DNA of 5,174 nucleotides from contig SKFV01000287.1 in the NCBI GenBank assembly GCA_007117785.1, positions 1-5,174 on the forward strand. Reading direction: 5' to 3'. The position numbers and the translations under genes were made by a program. The notes below the pieces were generated by a model that was not told where the DNA came from, ran no database searches, and saw only the letters and a list, made by a program, of their open reading frames with translations. This document shows, in pieces, positions 1-4,856 of the stretch; position 1 is the stretch's first letter, and each line of letters starts with the position of its first letter. This stretch comes from Pseudomonas sp. GTDB taxonomy: Bacteria > Pseudomonadota > Gammaproteobacteria > Pseudomonadales > Pseudomonadaceae.

Positions 1-1
1 T

Positions 2-247
2 ACAGTACAGGTCGTTGAGCCAGCCGCAGAAGGCTCCAACGGCCCACTTGCCACCACGGTGCATGCACAACTGATCCAGCTGGCCAGCATCGGCCACCGC
101 AAGGGCCTGCTGGAAGCCCTGTATGGGCTGAAACAGAGCGACAGCAGTAACACTGTGCTGTACGAGCAACTGATCCAATTGAGTGAGAACTTCCAATTCG
201 ATGCTATCAAGCAAACCCTGCAGGAAGCTACTGATGAATGCCCCTGA
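2..247 (+). CDS. C-terminal end of a probable hybrid sensor histidine kinase (partial)
   Basis: The frame is open from the window edge to TGA at 245-247, giving 81 visible residues; the true start lies upstream. The visible part is helix-rich and has no catalytic motif. Its core, from about residue 23 (QLIQLASIGHRKGLLEAL) to the end (FDAIKQTLQEA), resembles the helical tail that follows the receiver domain in some Pseudomonas hybrid sensor kinases; this resemblance is from memory. The stronger argument is context: it overlaps by 14 bases a complete REC-LuxR response regulator in the same direction, the usual arrangement of a kinase and its cognate regulator. If so, the whole protein would be a membrane-bound sensor that passes phosphate to the downstream regulator. 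No kinase, receiver or transmembrane segment is inside the window, so the assignment is an inference. The GTG at 59 is only an internal valine codon, since the frame continues upstream. Confidence 0.6.
   Translation, partial: TVQVVEPAAEGSNGPLATTVHAQLIQLASIGHRKGLLEALYGLKQSDSSNTVLYEQLIQLSENFQFDAIKQTLQEATDECP
222..227 (+). promoter_or_regulatory. Ribosome binding site of the response regulator
   Basis: AGGAAG lies six bases before the ATG at 234, inside the last codons of the upstream gene. It selects 234 as the start over the in-frame ATG at 183, which has no such site and would add 17 residues unlike a receiver N-terminus. Its position within the upstream gene fits translational coupling. Confidence 0.7.
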
Positions 248-1148
248 GAAGCACGCTACTACTGTCCTGGTCGTTGATGACTCGCTGGACAGCATCCGCA
301 TGCTGAATGATGTCCTGGAACATGCCGGCATGACGGTTCTGGTTGCCCTCGAAGGCGCGCAAGCACTGACGATTACCCAGAACATCACCCCTGACCTGAT
401 CCTGCTCGATGGGCTGATGCCAAATATGGATGGCTTTGAAACCTGCCACCTGCTGAAGCAGAACCCGGCGCTGGCCGATGTGCCGATCATTTTCATGACC
501 GGGCTGAGTGATACCGAACATGTGGTCATGGGGCTGAATGCCGGTGCTGTCGATTACGTGACCAAACCCATCAATGCCGACGAGCTGATCGCCCGTATGC
601 AGGTACATCTGGCCAATGCGCGGATGGCGCAGAGTGCACGCCTGGCGCTGGACCAGGCCGGGCAGTACCTGTTTGCGATTGACGCTGCGGGCCATCTGCT
701 CTGGGCGACCCCACAGGTGCAACGGCGGCTGACCCAGTGCGGATTTGCCAAGCCTGAAGACTTGCAGAGACTGGAAGAAAAGCTCGCCACCTGGCTCGGC
801 CACAGCCCCCAGGCCGGTCACCATATGAGCCTGACCAGCGACGGCAGCGGGCCGGGTATCGAGTTTCTGGCCAGCGTATCGCCGCGGGAGAATTTGTTGC
901 GTCTGGTGGATGTTAGCAGCAGCGATGATGCCACCGAGCGCCTGCGGCAGAAGTTCGCCGTAACCGGTCGGGAAGCGGATGTGCTGTTGTGGATTGCCAA
1001 CGGCAAGACCAACCGCGAGATCGGCCTGATCCTGGAGATGAGCCCAAGAACGGTGAACAAGCATCTGGAGCAGGTGTTTCGCAAACTCGGCGTGGAGAAC
1101 CGCACCGCTGCGGCGGCAGCCGCAATACGGTGCCTGGCGCGGGTTTGA
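234..1148 (+). CDS. LuxR-family two-component response regulator (REC, PAS-like region, HTH)
   Basis: A 304-residue cytoplasmic DNA-binding regulator. The receiver domain is at about residues 9-125: acidic pair D15-D16, phospho-acceptor D59 in LLDGLMPNMDG, T89 in FMTG, and K111-P112. The C-terminal LuxR/FixJ-type helix-turn-helix spans about 237-304, with the TGRE motif at 244-247, GKTNREI at 257-263, recognition helix SPRTVNKH at 270-277 and KLGVENRT before a run of six alanines. Between them, about 138-232 (LFAIDAAGHLLWAT at 146-159) looks like a PAS-type sensory fold. This makes the protein about 90 residues longer than a NarL-type regulator. Phosphorylation of D59 by the overlapping upstream kinase should control DNA binding. 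The start at 234 is fixed by AGGAAG and by the receiver N-terminus (ATTVLVVDDS). Target genes are not visible. REC and HTH calls are firm; the PAS-like call is tentative. The mRNA would run directly into the structured repeat array starting at 1153. Confidence 0.93.
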   Translation: MNAPEKHATTVLVVDDSLDSIRMLNDVLEHAGMTVLVALEGAQALTITQNITPDLILLDGLMPNMDGFETCHLLKQNPALADVPIIFMTGLSDTEHVVMGLNAGAVDYVTKPINADELIARMQVHLANARMAQSARLALDQAGQYLFAIDAAGHLLWATPQVQRRLTQCGFAKPEDLQRLEEKLATWLGHSPQAGHHMSLTSDGSGPGIEFLASVSPRENLLRLVDVSSSDDATERLRQKFAVTGREADVLLWIANGKTNREIGLILEMSPRTVNKHLEQVFRKLGVENRTAAAAAAIRCLARV

Positions 1149-1152
1149 TTCA

Positions 1153-1421
1153 CGGGAGTGTCGGCGTCTGCTCGACAGCAGAGGCCGATGGACGACGGGG
1201 ACGTCGTCCTTCCCGGAGGTGCAGCTGGGGTTCGGGAGTGTCGAGCTCCTGCTCGACAACAGAGGCCGATGGACGACGGGGACGTCGTCCTTCCCGGAGG
1301 TTCAGCTGGATTCCCGGGAGTGTCGAGCTCCTGCTCGACAACAGAGGCCGATGGACGACGGGGACGTCGTCCTTCCCGGAGGTGCAGCTGGGGTTCGGGA
1401 GTGTCGAGCTCCTGCTCGACA
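1153..1421 (+). repeat. Tandem array of a two-hairpin intergenic element (3 full units plus a partial)
   Basis: Units start at 1153, 1233, 1315 and 1396, with periods of 80, 82 and 81 bases. Each full unit holds hairpin H1 (stem TGTCGAG/CTCGACA, loop CTCCTG), a 12-base linker beginning ACAGAGG, then hairpin H2 (stem GGACGACG/CGTCGTCC, loop GGGA), then TTCCCGGAGG and a spacer with CAGCTG. H1 lies at 1159-1177 (weaker, TGTCG/CGACA only), 1239-1258, 1321-1340 and 1402-1421. H2 lies at 1190-1209, 1271-1290 and 1353-1372. The fourth unit stops after H1. Units 2 and 3 are identical over 69 bases (1233-1301 and 1315-1383). Segments 1179-1259 and 1342-1422 are identical at an offset of 163 bases, so the array probably grew recently by unequal exchange. 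It fills the gap between convergent genes. Short open frames through it exist in several phases but follow the repeat and have no ribosome sites, so I call it non-coding. The family is not one I can name; it is REP-like in placement. Confidence 0.9.
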
Positions 1422-1425
1422 AAAC

Positions 1426-1445
1426 GGGCACGGCATGCCGTGCCC
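1426..1445 (-). terminator. Probable rho-independent terminator of cysB
   Basis: A perfect 20-base palindrome, half-site GGGCACGGCA, starts 20 bases beyond the cysB stop codon. Read on the minus strand, the G+C-rich stem is followed by GTTTTG, a short T tract, which fits a terminator for cysB. On the plus strand it is followed by CTTCGCGGG with no T tract, so it is unlikely to work efficiently for the regulator gene. The T tract is only four long, so termination strength is uncertain. Its T tract runs directly into the last H1 hairpin of the repeat array. Confidence 0.65.
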
Positions 1446-1464
1446 CTTCGCGGGTTAAAGCTAC

Positions 1465-2439
1465 TTAATGCACCGGCAAATCCACATCCACAAAGAGGTC
1501 ATCCAGTTCCTGTTTGGTATGCGCGGTCAGGGCAGCGTCGACGATATCCCGGGTCAGATGCGGGGCGAAGGCCTGGATGAAGTCGTACATAAAGCCGCGC
1601 AGGAAGGTGCCTTTACGGATACCAATCTTGGTGATGCTGGACTCGAACAATTTGCTGGCATCGATCGTCACCAGATCCTTGTCTGCTTCAGGGTCCAAGG
1701 CCATATGGGCAACGATGCCGACACCCAACCCAAGGCGAACGTAGGTCTTGATGACGTCGGCATCGGCGGCGGTAAACACTACCTTAGGGGCCAGGCCCTT
1801 GTGACTGAAGGCTTCATCAAGTTTCGAGCGGCCGGTAAAACCGAATACGTAAGTGACCAGCGGATGATCGGCCAGTGCTTCCAGCGTCAGTTCCGATAGC
1901 TGGGTCAGCGGATGATCACGCGGCACGATGACGCAGCGATTCCAGCGGTAACAGGGCATCATCACCAGATCGGAATAGAGCTCCAGTGCTTCGGTGGCAA
2001 TGGCAAAGTCTGCGGTGCCATCCACGGTCATCTCACAGATCTGCACCGGGGTACCCTGATGCATGTGCAGTGAGACATCAGGGTAGCGTTCAATAAACCC
2101 GCGAATTACCGGGGGCAAGGCGTAACGAGCCTGGGTGTGGGTGGTGGCCAGGGTCAGAGTGCCTTTGCGCTCGTTGCTGAACTCTTGCGAGATCTGTTTG
2201 ATGCTGTCGACCTTGCGCAGAATTTCGCCAGCGGTGGCGATGATGCGCTCCCCTGCCGGGGTCACTCGCGTCAGGTGCTTGCCGCTACGGGAGAAAACCT
2301 CGACCCCCAGTTCGTCTTCCAGCAAGCGAATCTGCTTGCTGATGCCCGGCTGCGAGGTAAACAGGCTCTGCGCCGTGGCCGAGACGTTGAGGTCGTGATG
2401 CGCCACTTCCCAGATGTAACGCAATTGCTGAAGCTTCAT
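1465..2439 (-). CDS. cysB: CysB, LysR-type activator of cysteine biosynthesis genes
   Basis: A full-length 324-residue LysR-family regulator. The N-terminus (MKLQQLRYIWEV) and the helix-turn-helix (about 18-45, including TSQPGISKQIRLLEDELG) match CysB almost residue for residue. The effector domain (about 90-295) keeps the residues known in Klebsiella CysB to contact sulfate or inducer: T100, T102 and Q103 in TTHTQARYALP, T149 in FAIATEAL, and T202 in FGFTGRS. It also has the family stretch DADVIKTYVRLGLGVGIVA. CysB is a cytoplasmic tetramer. With N-acetylserine or O-acetylserine it activates sulfate uptake and reduction genes; sulfide or thiosulfate opposes it. CysB is normally autoregulated, and a set of half-sites lies upstream at 2480-2513. 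ATG at 2437-2439 is preceded by a G-rich ribosome site (AGGGGGGAA, 2445-2453). It is transcribed alone: a 211-base gap separates it from the next gene, and a palindrome follows its stop. Confidence 0.98.
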   Translation of the reverse strand: MKLQQLRYIWEVAHHDLNVSATAQSLFTSQPGISKQIRLLEDELGVEVFSRSGKHLTRVTPAGERIIATAGEILRKVDSIKQISQEFSNERKGTLTLATTHTQARYALPPVIRGFIERYPDVSLHMHQGTPVQICEMTVDGTADFAIATEALELYSDLVMMPCYRWNRCVIVPRDHPLTQLSELTLEALADHPLVTYVFGFTGRSKLDEAFSHKGLAPKVVFTAADADVIKTYVRLGLGVGIVAHMALDPEADKDLVTIDASKLFESSITKIGIRKGTFLRGFMYDFIQAFAPHLTRDIVDAALTAHTKQELDDLFVDVDLPVH

Positions 2440-2479
2440 CGATATTCCCCCCTGTGGCCCTATCCCGTTGACAGGCCAG

Positions 2480-2513
2480 CTTTATAACCATAAAGCACAG
2501 TATGAGCTTTTAT
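2480..2513 (-). promoter_or_regulatory. Candidate CysB operator / cysB promoter region
   Basis: On the plus strand CTTTAT (2480-2485) and ATAAAG (2490-2495) form a perfect inverted repeat around AACC, and CTTTTAT (2507-2513) is a third half-site facing the second. The segment lies 41-74 bases before the cysB start and is much more A+T-rich than its surroundings. CysB binds groups of convergent A+T-rich half-sites and represses its own gene in enterobacteria, so this is a plausible autoregulatory site. A -10-like TATGGT or TTATAA on the minus strand overlaps the inverted repeat, but I see no convincing -35 box. Assignment to CysB is inferred. Confidence 0.4.
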
Positions 2514-2569
2514 CTTAGATTGTTTGTGTGGAAAAGCCAGAGCCTGATCAACCTTGCCAGTATCGATTG

Positions 2570-2635
2570 CCGGGCGTCTCGAACCTGTGTTCGACAACAG
2601 AGGTCGATGGACGACGGGGACGTCGTCCCTCCCGG
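2570..2635 (+). repeat. Single dispersed copy of the two-hairpin element
   Basis: One complete unit of the family arrayed at 1153-1421, in the same orientation on the plus strand, lying just beyond the 3' end of the 5'-nucleotidase gene and upstream of the cysB promoter region. H1 is TCGAAC/GTTCGA around CTGT (2579-2594). Compared with the array, both arms of the stem have changed together so pairing is kept. H2 (2609-2628) is identical to the array. The linker differs by one base (AGGTCGATGG for AGGCCGATGG). The ends CCGGG (2570-2574) and CCCGG (2631-2635) are complementary and can close the unit. No T tract follows on either strand, so it is not a standard terminator, though it could protect the 3' end of the nucleotidase message. 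Confidence 0.85.
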
Positions 2636-2650
2636 GGGTGGGGGATCCGT

Positions 2651-3577
2651 TTATTCTGGTTTTGTGGATACTTGCAGGTTACTGATCCCGTGCGGTACGT
2701 GCCCGGTGGGTACGACGCCGCTGGCGCGTTGGCAGTGGCCTTCCTGGTCGTCGAAGAAGAGGTCGGCGCCGAAGGCGCGGAGGAAGGCGGATTTGTCCAT
2801 GCCGCCGAGGAACAGGGATTCGTCGAGTCGGATGTCCCAGTCGCGCAGGGTGCGGATGACGCGTTCGTGCGCGGGGGCACTGCGGGCCGTGACCAGGGCG
2901 GTGCGGATCGGGCCGGCGTCGGCGACTTCGGGGAATTCTGCCTGGATCTTGCTCAGGGCGGCGAGGAAGGATTTGAACGGACCGCCAGCCAGAGGCTGGT
3001 GGGCGTTTTGCTGTTCCCGCGCCTGAAAGGCGGCCAGGCCTTCGCGCTGAAAGACCTGTTCTGACTCGTCGGAAAACAGCACGGCATCACCATCAAAGGC
3101 AATGCGCAGTTCGTCACCACTCTCCCGCCGGATACCGGAGGCCAGAATGGTCGCGGCGGCAAAGCCGGCGTCGAGGGTGCTGCGCACGTCATCGGCGTGG
3201 GTGGACAGAAACAGATGACAGCCAAAAGCCGGGATATAACCGAAGGGTGAACGGCCGCCGGCGAAGGCGGCGCGGGTGATGCTGAGGCCGTAATGCTGGA
3301 TAGAGTTGAACACCCGCAGGCCGGTATCGGCGCTGTTGCGCGACAGCAGCACCACTTCGACACGGCTGTCGCCTTCCAGCAGGGTGTTGATATGCAGCAG
3401 CTTTTGCACCAGGGCAAAGGCTTCACCGCGCTCCAGGGGTTGGTCTTCGCGGGCTATCTGGTATTGCCGGTAGGCTTCCAACCCTTCCTGCTCGAACACC
3501 TTATGGCTTTCGCTCAGGTCAAACAGGGCGCGGGATGAAATCGCGATGACCAGTTTATCCCCCAGTTGTGCGGGCAT
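2651..3577 (-). CDS. Cytosolic 5'-nucleotidase, NT5C1A-like (5'-nucleotidase family)
   Basis: A 308-residue soluble protein matching the bacterial 5'-nucleotidase family related to animal cytosolic 5'-nucleotidase I, within the HAD phosphatase fold. Visible family signatures: SSRALFDLSESHKVF (14-28), a block around RVFNSIQHYGLSITR (88-102), GGRSPFGYIPAF (107-118), HAD motif I as AFDGDAVLFSDES (160-172; D162 as probable nucleophile and D164 as acid/base), LVTARSA (228-234), and FFDDQ (274-278; D276/D277 probably metal-binding). The family hydrolyses nucleoside 5'-monophosphates, often AMP, to nucleoside and phosphate; the substrate here is not determined. ATG at 3575-3577 is preceded by AAGGAG six bases upstream. 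The gene begins 29 bases after the stop of the PanE-like gene, so the two are probably co-transcribed. A dispersed repeat unit lies just past its stop. No signal peptide. Confidence 0.9.
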   Translation of the reverse strand: MPAQLGDKLVIAISSRALFDLSESHKVFEQEGLEAYRQYQIAREDQPLERGEAFALVQKLLHINTLLEGDSRVEVVLLSRNSADTGLRVFNSIQHYGLSITRAAFAGGRSPFGYIPAFGCHLFLSTHADDVRSTLDAGFAAATILASGIRRESGDELRIAFDGDAVLFSDESEQVFQREGLAAFQAREQQNAHQPLAGGPFKSFLAALSKIQAEFPEVADAGPIRTALVTARSAPAHERVIRTLRDWDIRLDESLFLGGMDKSAFLRAFGADLFFDDQEGHCQRASGVVPTGHVPHGISNLQVSTKPE

Positions 3578-3606
3578 GTGCTCTCCTTGTGCGGGCCTCG
3601 GTTGCG

Positions 3607-4563
3607 TCAGTCGTCGGCCAGTCGGCGGGCCTGAATAAAGCGCAGCATGTTCAGCAGGACTTCAGTCTTTGGCATCTCTGCACCGGCGGCTTTGGCCAGG
3701 GCAATGGGTTCAGCATACAGGCTGTCCAGTTCCATCGGGCGCTTGTGCTTCCAATCCTGATACATGCTCGGATAATAATCGGGCATTTTTGCTGTGGCGG
3801 CCAGCAGATTATCGGCAAAGCCGTCCGGAATCGGGTGGCCGCAGGCGGCGGCTGCCGTAGTGATTTCGGCCATGAAGTCGGTGATCAACTGGCGGCTGCC
3901 AGGGTCTGAAAGCATGGCATCGGTGCCGGCGTTGAGCACTACGGACGCACCGTTGAAGGGGCCGTTCCAGATCAGCTTCTGCCAGCGCGCAGCATCCACG
4001 TTGGGCAGGATGCGGGTGGGGACACCGGCCGTTTTCAACATCTCGGCCAGTTCGCCGATGATGGCCTGTAAGCCCTCTTCGTCCGTACTCGGGCCGGAAT
4101 GGTAGCCAAAATCGATCAGGCCATTGGCACCGTGGGTGATGTGGCCCGGCTCGGTGCGGAACAGGCTGACGTAGCACAGGCCACCCATCAGGTGTACGTG
4201 GTCTGGCAGCAGCTTGCGCATGCTGGCTTCGTTGTTCAGGCCGTTTTGCAGCAGTACAACCTTGGCGCCTTCGGCGGCTGCAGCGCTGATGATGGGTGCC
4301 AGAGTCGGGTTACTGGTGGATTTGGCGCCGACCAGCAGCCAGTCACAGGCGGGCATCTCGGAGACATCGCGGTAAGCCTGAACCGGGTGCAGGTGCAGCT
4401 CGCCATGGACCGGGCTGTGCACGAACAGGCCGTGTTCAGCGACGGCGTCGTATTCGCTGCGCAGCAGGAAGTGCACGTCAAAGCCGGCCTTGGCGAGCAT
4501 CAGGCCGTAAAAGCCGCCGATGGCGCCGGTGCCGATGATTCCGATGCGGGGTGATGTTTGCAT
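3607..4563 (-). CDS. Ketopantoate reductase-family protein (putative 2-dehydropantoate 2-reductase)
   Basis: A 318-residue ApbA/PanE-family NADPH-dependent reductase. The N-terminal Rossmann domain has IGIIGTGAIGG (7-17) as the nucleotide-binding loop. R35 (HFLLRS) sits where the family's arginine contacts the 2'-phosphate of NADPH. K81 in VGAKST and N107 in LQNGLN correspond to conserved active-site positions. The helical C-terminal domain carries the catalytic-type lysine K196 in RWQKLIWNGPFN, with N200, and E278 in RPMELDSL, equivalent to the substrate-binding glutamate. All key residues are present, so it should be active. The canonical reaction is 2-dehydropantoate to pantoate in pantothenate and CoA synthesis. 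Pseudomonads often carry several paralogues, so another 2-oxoacid substrate is possible and I withhold the symbol panE. ATG at 4561-4563 follows GAGAGG (4569-4574). It is the first gene of a likely two-gene unit with the 5'-nucleotidase and is divergent from the DAHP synthase gene. Confidence 0.88.
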   Translation of the reverse strand: MQTSPRIGIIGTGAIGGFYGLMLAKAGFDVHFLLRSEYDAVAEHGLFVHSPVHGELHLHPVQAYRDVSEMPACDWLLVGAKSTSNPTLAPIISAAAAEGAKVVLLQNGLNNEASMRKLLPDHVHLMGGLCYVSLFRTEPGHITHGANGLIDFGYHSGPSTDEEGLQAIIGELAEMLKTAGVPTRILPNVDAARWQKLIWNGPFNGASVVLNAGTDAMLSDPGSRQLITDFMAEITTAAAACGHPIPDGFADNLLAATAKMPDYYPSMYQDWKHKRPMELDSLYAEPIALAKAAGAEMPKTEVLLNMLRFIQARRLADD

Positions 4564-4659
4564 GGGTGCCTCTCGTTAGGTTCGTTATTATCTGTTGCGT
4601 ATGATAGTGCACTTGGAGCGGGCAAACCGTCAGCCATGTGACAATAGCCAACTCTTGCT

Positions 4660-4686
4660 GGACTAGGGGGACCTCGTCCTTCCCGG
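4660..4686 (+). repeat. Degenerate copy of the element's second hairpin (H2 only)
   Basis: GGACTAGG / GGGA / CCTCGTCC at 4660-4679 matches the H2 hairpin of the array, followed by the same TTCCCGG tail (4680-4686). Relative to the array, one internal C-G pair has become G-C, which keeps the stem, and one other pair is lost as a T/C mismatch. The GGGA loop is unchanged. The first hairpin and the conserved linker are absent upstream. Same orientation as the other copies. Confidence 0.65.
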
Positions 4687-4717
4687 GGATCAGTGGATTA
4701 AGACCTCATTGATCACC

Positions 4718-4740
4718 ACAGCGCATCATTAATGCGCTGT
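4718..4740 (+). promoter_or_regulatory. Perfect inverted repeat upstream of the DAHP synthase gene
   Basis: Arms ACAGCGCAT and ATGCGCTGT (nine bases each) surround the loop CATTA, 117 bases before the DAHP synthase start. No T tract follows on either strand, so it is not a standard terminator. It could be an operator for a dimeric regulator or an RNA hairpin if transcription starts upstream of it. It does not resemble the TyrR/PhhR consensus (TGTAAA-N6-TTTACA). Confidence 0.4.
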
Positions 4741-4856
4741 ATCAAGCCAATACCCCTTTGTGGGCTAGCCTGAGGCGGCGTCCTTGATTATGCTGTGCAC
4801 ACTATAAATAAACGTGCTGGCGTTATGTCAGTCTGTATAACCAATTGAGACTCCCG

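Larger units (their letters stand above)
4564..4856. other. Divergent intergenic region with promoters for both flanking genes
   Basis: I see no gene in this 293-base gap. It must carry the promoters of the leftward PanE-like gene and the rightward DAHP synthase gene. Candidate -10 boxes are TATCAT on the minus strand (4601-4606) and TATAAA on the plus strand (4803-4808). Each lies close to a GTGCAC palindrome (4607-4612 and around 4795-4800), but neither has a good -35 at normal spacing. It also holds a degenerate repeat copy (4660-4686) and a perfect hairpin (4718-4740). A seven-codon frame at 4825-4848 ends just before the DAHP synthase start but has no run of aromatic codons, so it does not look like an attenuator leader. 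Confidence 0.5.

Noticed and set aside
228..1259. A 343-residue open frame antisense to the response regulator
   Set aside because: It is the shadow of a high-G+C gene; the plus-strand frame shows unmistakable REC and LuxR motifs and this one has none.
1153..1421. CRISPR array
   Set aside because: The spacers are short and nearly identical, units are directly tandem with internal hairpins, and no cas genes are present.
1446..1460. Resemblance of CTTCGCGGGTTAAAG to the Pseudomonas putida REP sequence
   Set aside because: Only about ten bases match and the palindromic partner half is missing, so this is probably chance.
1150..1580. Open reading frames on both strands through the repeat array, encoding periodic peptides such as MDDGDVVLPGG
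   Set aside because: They exist in several phases because the G+C-rich repeat lacks stop codons, change with the repeat period, have no ribosome sites, and run antisense into cysB. They are likely to be over-called as hypothetical proteins.
2609..2628. H2 hairpin of the dispersed copy as terminator of the 5'-nucleotidase gene
   Set aside because: The stem is strong but no T tract follows on the minus strand, and the same hairpin occurs in tandem elsewhere, so it is better described as part of the repeat.
2502..3064. Plus-strand open frames across the 3' part of the 5'-nucleotidase gene
   Set aside because: Their translations show no domain motifs and incorporate the repeat unit, while the minus strand has clear HAD-type nucleotidase motifs.
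4825..4848. Seven-codon frame before the DAHP synthase start as an attenuator leader peptide
   Set aside because: It contains no Phe, Tyr or Trp codons and no adjacent terminator/antiterminator pair or T tract.
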